This document shows positions 35,700 through 44,733 of a stretch of 64,000 bases of DNA, in pieces. How positions within the stretch are numbered: the stretch's first letter is position 1; each line of letters begins with the position of its first letter. The translations under genes were made by a program, and so were the position numbers. This DNA comes from Corynebacterium sp. MSK008 (GTDB taxonomy: Bacteria; Actinomycetota; Actinomycetes; Mycobacteriales; Mycobacteriaceae). The stretch covers positions 52,566-116,565 of the forward strand of contig NZ_JASPJX010000008.1 in the NCBI RefSeq assembly GCF_030232585.1, in the 5' to 3' direction. Under the pieces are notes generated by a model. It searched no databases and was not told the DNA's origin. It was given only the letters and a program-made list of their open reading frames with translations.

Positions 35700-36989
35700 A
35701 TGTCTACTACGCCCCATTCCAACGACCCCCGCGACAACGCGGGCGAGTTCGTGCTGGGCAAAGACGGCAAGCCCCTCGTGGACCGCTACGGCCGCCCCAT
35801 TCGCCGTCGCACAACTGCTTCTCGACGCGATCCCGCCGCCCGCCACCCCGACGAATTCACGCGCGTAGAACCCCGCACGCGCAGGGTGTCACCGCCGGTT
35901 TCTCCGCGGGTTGAGCCGGGCCACACCGTCTACGAACCCCCCGCCGCCTACGAGCCGCGCTGCGCGCCGGAGCATCCGCGCAGCCGGCCAGCACAGCAGC
36001 GGCCGGCGCCGCGTCAGGCGCAGCAGCGCCCCGCCCCGGAGGAAGTCCCGCTGCAGGTGTCGAGGAGGAGGCAGAGGGGACCGAAGGAACGTCGCAAAGT
36101 AAAGCTCCCCGGCTGCGGCGCAGTACTTGCCCTGGTCATCGCCTTGCTCATCGGCTCGGTGCTGATCGCGGACGCGCGCCTCAACCGCACCGCCGCCATG
36201 CCTGACCAGCAAATCTCGAACACCTCGGGGACCAACTGGCTGCTTGTCGGCTCCGACTCGCGCACGGGCTTAAGCGAAAAGGACGTCGAACGCCTCGGCA
36301 CCGGCGGCGACCTGGGCACCGTACGCACCGACACGATCATGCTCATGCACCTGCCGCTGCGCGGAAAACCGACGCTGGTGTCCATCCCGCGCGACTCCTA
36401 CGTCCCCGTGCCCGGGTACGGCTACGACAAAATCAACGCGGCATTCTCCATCGGCGGTCCGCAGCTGCTGGTAGAAACCGTGGAGCACAACACCGGGCTG
36501 CACGTGGACCGCTACGCGGAGATCGGCATGGGCGGCCTCGCCGGTGTGGTCGACGCGGCGGGCGGCGTGGAGATTTGCGTCGCCGAGCCCATCGACGACC
36601 CGCTGGCCAACATCAACCTCCAACCCGGCTGCCAGACCATGGACGGCCCTACCGCGCTGGGCTACGTGCGCACCCGCGCCACCGCCCAGGGCGACCTGGA
36701 CCGCGTGGCGCGCCAGCGGGAGTTCATGACCACGCTGGTCACGCGCGTGCTATCGCCGTCCGTGTACCTCAACCCCTTCCGCATGGCGCGGCTGCTGTGG
36801 GTCACCCCCAGCCTGCTGACGGTCAACTCCGACGACCACGCCTGGAACCTCGCCCGCATCGTCATCGCGCTGCGCGGCGGCCTAGAGACGGAGACCGTGC
36901 CCATCGGCGGCTTCACCGACACCGAGGTGGGCAACGTGGTGCTTTGGGACGACGCGGAGGCCGCGGCCCTGTTCGACTCCCTGCGTTAG
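35700..36989 (+). CDS. LCP (LytR-CpsA-Psr) family cell-wall ligase
   Basis: Predicted to attach arabinogalactan or other glycopolymers from lipid carriers to peptidoglycan. The 429-residue protein has a basic, Pro/Gln-rich cytoplasmic N-terminus of about 138 residues and one membrane segment (about 140-160). The LCP domain follows: L-L-V-G-S-D-S-R-T-G, R-T-D-T-I-M-L, S-I-P-R-D-S-Y-V, G-Y-V-R-T-R and D-R-V-A-R-Q-R. These Arg/Asp positions bind the pyrophosphate. Its end at 36989 marks the last core gene before the copper island. Confidence 0.92.
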   Translation: MSTTPHSNDPRDNAGEFVLGKDGKPLVDRYGRPIRRRTTASRRDPAARHPDEFTRVEPRTRRVSPPVSPRVEPGHTVYEPPAAYEPRCAPEHPRSRPAQQRPAPRQAQQRPAPEEVPLQVSRRRQRGPKERRKVKLPGCGAVLALVIALLIGSVLIADARLNRTAAMPDQQISNTSGTNWLLVGSDSRTGLSEKDVERLGTGGDLGTVRTDTIMLMHLPLRGKPTLVSIPRDSYVPVPGYGYDKINAAFSIGGPQLLVETVEHNTGLHVDRYAEIGMGGLAGVVDAAGGVEICVAEPIDDPLANINLQPGCQTMDGPTALGYVRTRATAQGDLDRVARQREFMTTLVTRVLSPSVYLNPFRMARLLWVTPSLLTVNSDDHAWNLARIVIALRGGLETETVPIGGFTDTEVGNVVLWDDAEAAALFDSLR

Positions 36990-37146
36990 GGCGCCGGACG
37001 GGGCGGTTGGCGCAACAAGCGGCCACAGGCGGAAAACGGTGTTCTGGTTGTCCCGGAAGACCACAACACCGAGGAAGGTCATCGTGCTGCCCGGTGGGTG
37101 GTCTGCAGCGACCCAGCTCACCCCAGCGACCGACCATGCTGTGGGG

Positions 37147-38619
37147 TTAGGCGTACCGCAGGGAACTCATCATCCCGGTTTCCATGTGATAGGCGTTATG
37201 GCAGTGAAATGCCCACTCACCGGGGTTGTCAGCGATCAGGTCGGCGATCATGGTTTCACCGTGGCGGAGAAGGACAGTGTCCTTGCGTAGCCCGTCGCTG
37301 CCGGGTAGCGCCCACGTGTGGCCGTGGATATGCATGGGATGGGGCATCATGGTCCTGTTGCGCATGACCATCCGCAGGTGCTGGCCCTCCTGCACGGTCG
37401 CGGAGGAGGATTGGCCGTCGGTGAGAATGCTCCATTCATACGGCATCATCTGCCCGCCCAGGTCGATGCTGACTTCTCGATCTGGTGTGCCCTCGGGCAG
37501 GAGTGCACGGTCTGCTGGCTTCAGGGAGGACAGAAGCAGTCCGGTAGACGACAACTCGGGGAAGTCGACATCGGGGCGGGGGGCCTGGCCGCCGGCGGTG
37601 CGGATGACGGCGAAGGCGCGGTCGTCCTTACCCACCGCCAAAGCCGTGAGCGGGAAGATGCCGTCGCCGAGGATGACCTCGACGTCGACACGCTCGCCCA
37701 TCGACAGGTAGATCGATTCGGTCTCCCAGGGCTGGACAGGGAAGCCGTCGGTGTGGGTGACGGTCATGCGGTGACCACCGAGGGCCACCTTGAAGATGGT
37801 GTCACCGCCGGAGTTGATAAACCGCAGGCGGGCCTTGTCGCCCGGGCGAGCCTCGAAGGTCCGGTGAGCACGGGGGATACGTCCGTTGATGAGGTAGTGC
37901 GGATACATCACATCGCCGGCATCCCCGCCCAGTACCCGGTCCGGGGTGCCGTGCATCATCTGGCCGTGACCTCCCATTCCGTTATGGTCGCCCGAACCCA
38001 TTCCGGTGAGTTTGTCGAGCTCATCGTCGGGAGTGCCCTGAATGCCATCGACCCAGTCGTCGAGCACGATGGTCCACTCGACGTCCTGGTCCTCAGCGTC
38101 TTGCGGGTCACGGACGATCAGTGGGGCGTGGAGGCCGCGATCAAGCTGCAGGCCAGTGTGGGAATGGTAGAAGTAGGTGCCGCCGTGGGGGACTTCAAAA
38201 ACATAGGAGAAAGATTCGCCAGGTTCAATGGGGTCCTGGGTCATGCCGGGCACACCGTCGGCTGCGTTGTGGAGTGCGATGCCATGCCAGTGGATGGAGG
38301 TACTCTCAGGCAGTTCATTGGTGATATCGACCTGGAGGACGTCGCCGACGGTGGCCTCAATGGCCGCATCCCCGGTGTCAGAGACGTATCCCCACGTCTT
38401 GGCTTCGATGCCTCCGATATCCAGGGAGAGGGGCCGGGCGGTCAATGTCCGGCGCACCGTCGGCTCACCGAGCGCAGTGGGAGTGGGAGTGGGGCGAAGG
38501 GAGGGACCTGGTGCCGAGGCAGCGGGTCCAGGGTCGCTGGTGCAGGCGGCCACGGCCCCGGTGCCGGCGAGGACGAGCCCGCCGAGCAGCAACTGTCGTC
38601 GGGAAAACGCGTTCATCAT
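37147..38619 (-). CDS. copO: Multicopper oxidase CopO
   Basis: Secreted copper oxidase of 490 residues, probably oxidising Cu(I) to less toxic Cu(II). The N-terminus combines a Tat-like S-R-R-Q-L-L-L motif with a lipobox-type A-V-A-A-C, so it may be a Tat-exported lipoprotein. All four copper motifs are present: H-W-H-G-I-A-L, Y-F-Y-H-S-H-T-G, H-P-M-H-I-H-G-H and H-C-H-N-A-Y-H-M-E-T-G-M-M. A Met/His-rich loop (G-S-G-D-H-N-G-M-G-G-H-G-Q-M-M-H) resembles CueO-type copper-sensing loops. In C. glutamicum copO is in the CopRS regulon and lies in this order with the cueP-like gene and copRS. Confidence 0.92.
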   Translation of the reverse strand: MMNAFSRRQLLLGGLVLAGTGAVAACTSDPGPAASAPGPSLRPTPTPTALGEPTVRRTLTARPLSLDIGGIEAKTWGYVSDTGDAAIEATVGDVLQVDITNELPESTSIHWHGIALHNAADGVPGMTQDPIEPGESFSYVFEVPHGGTYFYHSHTGLQLDRGLHAPLIVRDPQDAEDQDVEWTIVLDDWVDGIQGTPDDELDKLTGMGSGDHNGMGGHGQMMHGTPDRVLGGDAGDVMYPHYLINGRIPRAHRTFEARPGDKARLRFINSGGDTIFKVALGGHRMTVTHTDGFPVQPWETESIYLSMGERVDVEVILGDGIFPLTALAVGKDDRAFAVIRTAGGQAPRPDVDFPELSSTGLLLSSLKPADRALLPEGTPDREVSIDLGGQMMPYEWSILTDGQSSSATVQEGQHLRMVMRNRTMMPHPMHIHGHTWALPGSDGLRKDTVLLRHGETMIADLIADNPGEWAFHCHNAYHMETGMMSSLRYA

Positions 38620-38690
38620 GATTTAACCTTCCATGGTGCTAGATTTCAGTGACACGGGAGACAGGCGCAGGTGGGGACCCTGCTGAGCCA

Positions 38691-39266
38691 TCACGTCAGG
38701 CGCAGGTCTGTGACACAGGTGGCACCGTCGTCGGCGGTGGAAAACTCCGTGGTGCCGGTACGCCCCTGGTAGCTGACCTCAATCAGGCCGCTGGCATCAT
38801 CGGGAAGCCAGAAGCCAATAAACCCGTTGTCGAAGGTGGTTGTCGCCTCGTCCACCAGCACCTCACCGGTCGCCTCATCGGTGATCGTGACCTGGATATC
38901 CTCATTGTCGAGTTCCCCCTGGCAGGTCGTGAGGCTGTGGTAGAAGCAGTCGTGGGTGGAGGTGAGATAGGGTGCGATCGAGACATACGTCTGATTGTCG
39001 GGAAGATCGAGCGCGACTTCCTGGTCATCGCTCGAGAGCAGCAGTTCATCGTTACGCACTGAGGCGATCAGATCCGTGGGACGCTCAGTGACCTTCTGCC
39101 GGTCGAGGTGATCAATGATCTCCACCGCGTCCATGTCGGCCAGGCCATGGGTAGTCAGGAATGCATCCTGGGACACCGTCCCATCGGCGGTGGGTTCCGG
39201 GTCGGCGGCCGAACACCCCGTGAGGGCGAGGGCAAGGGCGGCGGCTGCGATCGCTGCTCGTTTCAC
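38691..39266 (-). CDS. CueP-family copper-binding lipoprotein
   Basis: A 191-residue secreted protein starting at GTG 39266, with AGGAGA six bases upstream. The signal ends in a lipobox L-T-G-C-S. The family signature D-C-F-Y-H-S-L-T-T-C-Q-G-E provides a Cys/His/Cys site. A C-terminal Ig-like domain carries another cysteine (G-A-T-C-V). CueP proteins bind periplasmic copper in enterobacteria; here it would act outside the membrane. It is co-directional with copO and faces the CopR box. The homologous position in C. glutamicum holds a secreted CopR target. Confidence 0.85.
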   Translation of the reverse strand: MKRAAIAAAALALALTGCSAADPEPTADGTVSQDAFLTTHGLADMDAVEIIDHLDRQKVTERPTDLIASVRNDELLLSSDDQEVALDLPDNQTYVSIAPYLTSTHDCFYHSLTTCQGELDNEDIQVTITDEATGEVLVDEATTTFDNGFIGFWLPDDASGLIEVSYQGRTGTTEFSTADDGATCVTDLRLT

Positions 39267-39669
39267 GTCAATCTCCTTGGATCGTGGTAGGGCCATGAGA
39301 AGACACCGCCTCAAGGTCGATGCCATACCTTTATCTAGCACGGGTGCCTGACGGACTAGAATTCAAAAACCCTGCTCAAAGCCTTATAACAGGGCGAAAA
39401 GGGGGTGAATTCGGTGGGCTGGGTCACCACCGGAACACCACCCCACAGCCGTGGGCGATGTCCTTCCACCCGCCCCGGGTATGCGGTGCAGGCAGTGAAA
39501 TCCCTGGTGGCGCCTGCTGAACCGACCAGGGGAGGCGATGCCGCCGGCCCGGGGCGGGGCACAGGGGTGACGACGGTCGAAGGGTGATGTTTGAAGATTT
39601 GATGAAGATTTCCCCGCCGGGCACTGAGCGAAGGTGGTATTCCCCCTGCCCGGAGCGATACTGGGGTCT
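39267..39669. other. 403-bp intergenic region between the cueP-like gene and copRS
   Basis: No convincing gene is seen. Apart from the CopR box at 39592-39611, the region holds GC-rich sequence with only short imperfect hairpins (for example CCCTG/CAGGG around 39370-39395). It must contain the divergent promoters for the cueP-like/copO genes and for copRS. Confidence 0.6.
39592..39611 (+). promoter_or_regulatory. CopR box (direct repeat TGAAGATTT, two-base spacer)
   Basis: TGAAGATTT at 39592-39600 and again at 39603-39611, separated by GA. This matches the tandem motif TGAAGATTT-nn-TGAAGATTT described for CopR of C. glutamicum, in the same divergent gap. It is the only such tandem repeat I see in the island. 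Confidence 0.88.
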
Positions 39670-40392
39670 ATGGCTGACCACACACCGACCACCGCCACGC
39701 CCCCGGAGCGGGTGCTGATCGTCGATGACGAACAACCCCTGGCTCAGATGGTGGCCTCCTACCTCATCCGGGCCGGCTTCGATACCCGCCAGGCGCACAC
39801 CGGCACCCAGGCCGTGGACGAGACCCGTCACTTTTCCCCCGATGTTGTGGTGCTGGATCTGGGGCTGCCCGAACTCGACGGCCTGGAGGTATGCCGACGG
39901 ATCCGCACCTTCTCGGACTGCTACATCCTCATGCTCACCGCGCGTGGCAGCGAGGATGACAAGATCAGCGGTTTGACCCTGGGGGCGGATGACTACATCA
40001 CCAAACCTTTTAGCATCCGGGAACTGGTGACCCGGGTGCATGCGGTGCTGCGCCGCCCGCGCACCAGCACCACCCCACCGCAGGTGACCACCCCCTTGAT
40101 CGTTGGTGACCTCATCCTTGACCCCGTCGCCCATCAGGTGCGGGTGGGGGAGACGACCGTCGAGCTCACCCGCACGGAGTTCGAGCTGCTGGTTGCCCTG
40201 GCCCTGCGCCCCGGCCAGGTGCTGACCCGCCACGACCTGGTCGCCGAGGTCTGGGACACCACCTGGGTCGGTGATGAACGCATCGTCGATGTCCACATCG
40301 GCAACTTGCGTCGCAAGCTCGGCACCGACACCCGGGGCCGGGGGTTTATCGACACCGTGCGTGGCGTGGGCTACCGGGTGGGGCAGCCATGA
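39670..40392 (+). CDS. copR: Copper-responsive response regulator CopR
   Basis: OmpR/PhoB-type regulator of 240 residues. The receiver domain has the acidic pair in V-D-D-E-Q-P, the phosphorylation site in V-V-L-D-L-G-L-P-E-L-D-G and the K-P-F switch. The C-terminal winged helix includes L-T-R-T-E-F-E-L-L and the recognition helix D-E-R-I-V-D-V-H-I-G-N-L-R-R-K-L. It sits 58 bp after the CopR box, so it is probably autoregulated, and overlaps copS by 4 bases (ATGA). Confidence 0.93.
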   Translation: MADHTPTTATPPERVLIVDDEQPLAQMVASYLIRAGFDTRQAHTGTQAVDETRHFSPDVVVLDLGLPELDGLEVCRRIRTFSDCYILMLTARGSEDDKISGLTLGADDYITKPFSIRELVTRVHAVLRRPRTSTTPPQVTTPLIVGDLILDPVAHQVRVGETTVELTRTEFELLVALALRPGQVLTRHDLVAEVWDTTWVGDERIVDVHIGNLRRKLGTDTRGRGFIDTVRGVGYRVGQP

Positions 40393-41516
40393 ATCACGGA
40401 CCCGGCCTGACCTTTCGCTTCCTGGCCGCCCAGGTGTTGGTCGTGGTGATTAGCCTGCTGGTGGCCGCGACCATGGCCACGATGGTGGGCCCGACCCTGT
40501 TCCAGGATCATATGTTGATGACCGGCCGGGAGTACCCCTCGCTGGAGCTGTTCCATGCCGAGCAGGCCTACCGGGACGCCAACCTGATCACCCTGGCCGT
40601 CGCCCTGCCCACCGCCTTGATCAGCGCCCTGCTGGCCAGCCTGTGGTTATCGCGTCGCCTGCGCACCCCCCTGCAGGATCTCACCCGCGCCGCTACCAGC
40701 CTGACGGCCGGCAACTATCGTATCCGCGTGCCCGCCGGTGAAGCAGGCCCCGAGGTCACCACCCTGGCGCATGCCTTCAACACCATGGCCGACCGGCTGG
40801 AACACACCGAGCAGGTCCGCCGCCAGATGCTCTCTGATCTGGCCCACGAAATGGGCACCCCCTTATCGGTGCTCACGGTCTACCTCGATGGTCTCCAGGA
40901 CGGGGCCGTGGACTGGAATAGTGCCACCCACACGATCATGGCTGACCAACTCACCCGCCTGACCCGGTTGATGGAAGACATCGACGATGTCTCCCGGGCC
41001 CAGGAACACCGGATCGATTTGGACCTGGCGGAGGAAGGGCTCGGGGATCTGCTCCATACCGCCGCTGCTGCCGCGGGGGAAGCTTATGCTGACAAAGGCG
41101 TCGATTTACAGGTCGAGACCATTACGGACACCGCCCGGGTGCTCGTGGACCGGCAACGCTTCGGCCAGGTGATGAGCAATCTCCTGTCGAACGCGCTACG
41201 GCACACCCCGGCCGGCGGGCAGGTCCGGATCAGCGTCTACCGACAGGGGGCGTCCACCGCACTCATCCACGTCGCCGATGACGGCGAGGGCATCCCACCT
41301 AGCCAGCTCGGACACATCTTCGAACGCTTCTACCGGGGGGATGCCGCACGCAGCCGGGACAACGGCGGGGCCGGTATCGGTCTGACCATCTCCAAGGCAT
41401 TGATCGAGGCCCACGGCGGCACTCTCACCGCCACCTCCCCCGGACCCGGTCGCGGAGCGGTGTTTGCTCTCCGCCTCCCGCTGTCCCCTCCCGACAGTGA
41501 GGATGCTGCTCGGTGA
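40389..41516 (+). CDS. copS: Copper-sensing histidine kinase CopS
   Basis: A 375-residue membrane kinase. Two hydrophobic segments (about residues 10-32 and 62-85) enclose a short extracytoplasmic sensor loop of about 30 residues with Met and His (H-M-L-M-T-G, E-L-F-H-A-E). Then come HAMP (L-S-R-R-L-R-T-P-L), the HisKA box D-L-A-H-E-M-G-T-P and the ATPase motifs N-L-L-S-N-A-L-R-H, D-D-G-E-G-I and G-G-A-G-I-G-L. The last 75 or so bases are repeated at 52048 in the duplicated segment. Confidence 0.93.
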   Translation: MNHGPGLTFRFLAAQVLVVVISLLVAATMATMVGPTLFQDHMLMTGREYPSLELFHAEQAYRDANLITLAVALPTALISALLASLWLSRRLRTPLQDLTRAATSLTAGNYRIRVPAGEAGPEVTTLAHAFNTMADRLEHTEQVRRQMLSDLAHEMGTPLSVLTVYLDGLQDGAVDWNSATHTIMADQLTRLTRLMEDIDDVSRAQEHRIDLDLAEEGLGDLLHTAAAAAGEAYADKGVDLQVETITDTARVLVDRQRFGQVMSNLLSNALRHTPAGGQVRISVYRQGASTALIHVADDGEGIPPSQLGHIFERFYRGDAARSRDNGGAGIGLTISKALIEAHGGTLTATSPGPGRGAVFALRLPLSPPDSEDAAR

Positions 41517-41563
41517 CCACACCCTGCCCCGCGTAAGGGCCGTGCCCTCCACCCCTTGAAAAT

Positions 41564-41580
41564 GTACCCCGGGGGGGTAT
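41564..41580. promoter_or_regulatory. CsoR-type operator upstream of the HMA gene, copy A
   Basis: GTACCCCGGGGGGGTAT fits the CsoR operator pattern (GTAnnCCC...GGGnnTAC-like G/C tract flanked by TA). It lies 47 bp before the HMA start codon. A csoR gene is encoded in the same island. Confidence 0.72.
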
Positions 41581-41626
41581 ATGCTAACGAGCGTTACCGT
41601 ACCCACCGACCCGTAGGAGCTTTCCC

Positions 41627-41953
41627 ATGACCACCTCCCCGCCCCGCCTCTTGCCGATGGCCTCCCACGGCTGCAGCTGTTGCGGACCTGCCTCACATGT
41701 CGACACCGCCTCCATCCCTGCCGCCAGCGACTCGTCAGCAGGAGGGTCCTCCCCTAGCTACCAGGCCACCGGCCTGACCTGCGGGCACTGCGCGAAAAGC
41801 GTGACCCAGGCCCTTCAGGCCCTCCCCCAGGTCGACGACGTCCAGATTGATCTCGTCGCTGGTGGTGTTTCCACCGTCACGGTCACCGGTGCCGTACCTC
41901 CGGAGATGGTTCGCCGGGCCATCGAAGAGGCCGGCTACACCGTCTTATCCTGA
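41627..41953 (+). CDS. HMA-domain copper-binding protein, copy A (cg3282-like)
   Basis: A 108-residue protein. The N-terminus carries a cysteine-rich metal site H-G-C-S-C-C-G-P-A-S-H, then a Ser/Ala linker, then a heavy-metal-associated domain with G-L-T-C-G-H-C and the C-terminal E-E-A-G-Y-T-V. It probably chaperones Cu(I), originally to the CopB ATPase encoded next. The ATG has TAGGAG upstream. Copy B at 52237 differs at about six residues and keeps all cysteines. Confidence 0.85.
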   Translation: MTTSPPRLLPMASHGCSCCGPASHVDTASIPAASDSSAGGSSPSYQATGLTCGHCAKSVTQALQALPQVDDVQIDLVAGGVSTVTVTGAVPPEMVRRAIEEAGYTVLS

Positions 41954-41987
41954 TCAGTTTTACCCATCATCTCGACCCCGACCGGGT

Positions 41988-42768
41988 CACTGAGATCCTC
42001 GTGGGCGGGCCGAACATGCTGCGCGAGCTCAACCTCACCGCCCCGGCCGAGCTCACCGACACCACCAGCGCCTGGACCGGGCGTGGGGCCGGTGTGCTCC
42101 ATATTGTCCGCGACGGTCAGATCATCGGTGCGGTGGCCGTCGAGGACAAGATTCGCCCCGAATCCCACGCCGCCGTGAAAGCCCTGCAAGACCGCGGGGT
42201 GAAGGTCGCGATGATCACCGGTGACGCGCAGCAGGTGGCCCAGGCGGTTGGCAAGGACCTGGGGATCGATGAGGTCTTCGCCGAGGTCCTGCCCCAAGAC
42301 AAGGACACCAAGGTCACCCAGTTACAGGAGCGTGGCCTGAGCGTGGCCATGGTCGGCGACGGTGTCAACGACGCCCCCGCTCTGACCCGCGCGGAGGTCG
42401 GTATCGCCATCGGGGCCGGCACGGATGTGGCCATGGAATCCGCCGGAGTGGTCCTGGCCAGTGATGACCCGCGGGCAGTGCTGTCGATGATTGAGCTCTC
42501 GCAGGCCAGCTACCGCAAGATGATCCAGAACCTCATCTGGGCCTCTGGCTACAACATCCTCGCCGTGCCGCTGGCCGCCGGCGTGCTCGCCCCGATCGGG
42601 TTCGTGCTGTCCCCGGCCATGGGCGCGATCTTGATGTCTGCCTCGACCATCGTGGTGGCCCTGAACGCCCAGCTGCTACGCCGCATTGATTTGGATCCGG
42701 CCCACCTGGCTCCGACCGACGGGAAGGAGGAGAAGGCTGCTGTGAGCTCTGCAGCCCCCGTCCGCTGA
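41988..42768 (+). pseudogene. copB: Copper P-type ATPase CopB, 5'-truncated remnant (copy A)
   Basis: Only the C-terminal third survives: the nucleotide-binding domain end (V-G-G-P-N-M-L-R-E), the P-domain M-I-T-G-D and G-D-G-V-N-D-A-P, and the last two membrane helices ending in L-L-R-R-I-D-L. The start, first six helices, CPC/CPH site and D-K-T-G-T are missing. The upstream region runs straight from ...GACCGGGT into mid-gene sequence, so an internal deletion removed the 5' part. A GTG at 42001 leaves an open frame without ribosome site. It cannot transport copper. Confidence 0.85.
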
Positions 42769-42820
42769 CTTTCAATCCTTCATCGACTCCCCCATACACA
42801 ACCTCCGAAAGGGAACCCCC

Positions 42821-43483
42821 ATGAAGCGCACCATCACCATCGCCGCTCTCGCCTTGACCTCCACCCTGGTTTTGTCCGCCTGCGCAGATAACACTGAGGG
42901 AGAAAACACCGACACCACGACCATCGCCACTACGTCCGCCCCCGACACCACCGAAACGATCGGGGCCACCACGGATCCTGAGACAGAGACGGGGGCGGCC
43001 GGAGAGGTCTCCGCCGAGCACAATGACGCGGACATCATGTTCTCGCAGATGATGATCCCGCATCACCAACAGGCCGTGGAGATGAGTGAAATCCTCCTGG
43101 CCAAGGACGATATCCCGGCCGAGGTCATCGAGTTCGCCCAGGGTGTTATCGATGCCCAGGGGCCGGAGATCGACCGGATGAATACCATGCTCGAGACCTG
43201 GGAAGAAGATCCGGTCACCGGTGATATGGGTGAGATGGACCATGGCGGGATGAGTGGAATGATGAGCGAGGAGGACATGACAGCCCTCGAGGACGCCAAG
43301 GGCACCGAGGCTGCCCGGCTCTACCTTGAGCAGATGACCGCCCACCATGAGGGCGCGGTCGATATGGCCCGCGAAGAGGTCACTGATGGCCAGAACCCGC
43401 AGGCCATCGCTCTGGCTGAGCAGGTCATTGAAGATCAGGAGGCCGAGATCGCCGAGATGGAGCAGATGCTCAACGAGCTCTGA
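42821..43483 (+). CDS. DUF305-domain lipoprotein
   Basis: A 220-residue secreted protein with lipobox L-S-A-C-A and a Thr/Glu-rich linker of about 45 residues. Two DUF305/ferritin-like repeats follow: M-M-I-P-H-H-Q-Q-A-V-E-M and M-T-A-H-H-E-G-A-V-D-M-A, each with a His-His pair. Between them is a Met/His-rich stretch (M-G-E-M-D-H-G-G-M-S-G-M-M) suited to copper. DUF305 proteins often accompany multicopper oxidases and CopRS; a role as copper sink is inferred. Confidence 0.87.
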   Translation: MKRTITIAALALTSTLVLSACADNTEGENTDTTTIATTSAPDTTETIGATTDPETETGAAGEVSAEHNDADIMFSQMMIPHHQQAVEMSEILLAKDDIPAEVIEFAQGVIDAQGPEIDRMNTMLETWEEDPVTGDMGEMDHGGMSGMMSEEDMTALEDAKGTEAARLYLEQMTAHHEGAVDMAREEVTDGQNPQAIALAEQVIEDQEAEIAEMEQMLNEL

Positions 43484-43570
43484 ACAAGGACATTCCCCGA
43501 CCACCCCAGATGAGAAACACGACCATACGGCCATCGGGCCAAACGAGGATTTCCGGGAAGGACAATCAGC

Positions 43571-44623
43571 ATGCCGAATAAAATCAAGGTTGCAGTAAAC
43601 GGGTACGGTGTCATCGGTAAACGTGTAGCCGACGCGGTGAGAGCCCAGGAAGACATGGAACTCCTCGGGGTCAGCGACGTCACCACCGATTACCGGGTCG
43701 CCACCGCCATCACGCAGGGCATCCCGGTCTATGCCTCCACCGAAGAAGCCCACCAAGAGATGAGCGCTGCCGGATATCCCATCGCCGGGAAACTACCGGA
43801 CCTGCTCGACAACGCGGATGTCGTGGTGGACTGCACCCCGTCCACCATCGGGGCCTGCAACCTCGACCTCTATCGCACCCATGGAGTCAAGTCCGTGTTC
43901 CAGGGCGGGGAGAAGCACAGTCTCACCGGCCACTCCTTCGTTGCCCACGCCAACTACAGTTCCACGCTTGGACGCGACACCACCCGCGTGGTTTCCTGCA
44001 ACACCACCGGCACTGTCCGCACCCTTATCGCACTCCAGGACGCTGGATTGCTGTCCAAAGCGCGGGGAGTGCTTGTCCGCCGGGCCACCGATCCGTGGGA
44101 ATCCGACCACTCGGGGATCATGAACACCATAGTTCCCGAAGGTCGTATTCCCAGCCATCAAGGCCCAGACGCCCAGTCGGTGGTCCCCGACCTGGATGTG
44201 GTGACCATGGCGGCCAAGGGAGCGCACACCCACAACCACCTGCATTTCTGGACCATCGAGCTAACCCGCCCGGCAGACACAGAAGAGGTTCTCGAAGCGT
44301 TGAAGGCGATGCCGCGGATCGCTTTCGTGCGGCGCTCCGATGGAATCGTGGCGGTCAACAGCACCGTCGAATTGATGCGAGATCTAGGCCGGCCACGGGG
44401 CGATATGTATGAGGTCGCCATCTGGGAAGATATCCTGACCGTGCAGGGCAATGAGTTGTTCTGGACGTACACGGTCGACAACCAGGCCATCGTCATCCCA
44501 GAGAACATCGACGCAATCCGTGCCCTGGCTGGCACCGTGGAAGACGGTGATGAGTCCATCCAGCGCACCGACCGTGCCCTGGGGGTGCGCGCGGACTTTT
44601 TCTCACCTCTGTCCAACGGCTGA
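43571..44623 (+). CDS. Type II (archaeal-type) glyceraldehyde-3-phosphate dehydrogenase
   Basis: Phosphorylating GAPDH of the archaeal class, 350 residues. The Rossmann motif is V-N-G-Y-G-V-I-G-K-R-V at the N-terminus; D-C-T-P, F-Q-G-G-E-K-H and the catalytic cysteine motif S-C-N-T-T-G follow, then H-T-H-N-H-L-H. Only this class has these motifs; normal bacterial GapA is different. It lies in a copper island, followed on the opposite strand by a class I aldolase and a GH65 fragment. A role as copper-tolerant replacement for GapA is inferred. The cofactor (NADP or NAD) is not certain. Confidence 0.9.
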   Translation: MPNKIKVAVNGYGVIGKRVADAVRAQEDMELLGVSDVTTDYRVATAITQGIPVYASTEEAHQEMSAAGYPIAGKLPDLLDNADVVVDCTPSTIGACNLDLYRTHGVKSVFQGGEKHSLTGHSFVAHANYSSTLGRDTTRVVSCNTTGTVRTLIALQDAGLLSKARGVLVRRATDPWESDHSGIMNTIVPEGRIPSHQGPDAQSVVPDLDVVTMAAKGAHTHNHLHFWTIELTRPADTEEVLEALKAMPRIAFVRRSDGIVAVNSTVELMRDLGRPRGDMYEVAIWEDILTVQGNELFWTYTVDNQAIVIPENIDAIRALAGTVEDGDESIQRTDRALGVRADFFSPLSNG

Positions 44624-44644
44624 TTCCAGCAGGAGACACCCACG

Positions 44645-44687
44645 GCGGTGCCCGACCCAGATCGCTCATGTCCGGGTCGGGCACCGC
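44645..44687. terminator. Bidirectional hairpin between convergent GAPDH and aldolase genes
   Basis: A perfect 14-bp stem (44645-44658 with 44674-44687) and a 15-base loop lie 22 bases after the GAPDH stop and 47 bases from the aldolase end. There is no T-run. The position between convergent genes supports a terminator. Confidence 0.65.
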
Positions 44688-44733
44688 TGTATAAGCAGTT
44701 GATCAGGCGCACCGGCCTTTTCGGAAGGCGTAG

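Larger units (their letters stand above)
41439..41987 (+). repeat. Segmental duplication, copy A: copS 3' end, operator, HMA gene, copB upstream region
   Basis: About 550 bp that recur nearly identically at 52048-52597. Homology starts at CCCGGACCC inside copS and ends at GACCGGGT. It resumes with 374 bp of copB 3' sequence (42358-42731 against 52643-53016). The two copies differ in what lies between these blocks. Confidence 0.9.

Noticed and set aside
36990..37146. Minus-strand frame (S-W-V-A-A-D-H-P-P-G-S-T) as a gene fragment at the island border
   Set aside because: Too short and without recognisable family; left as intergenic.
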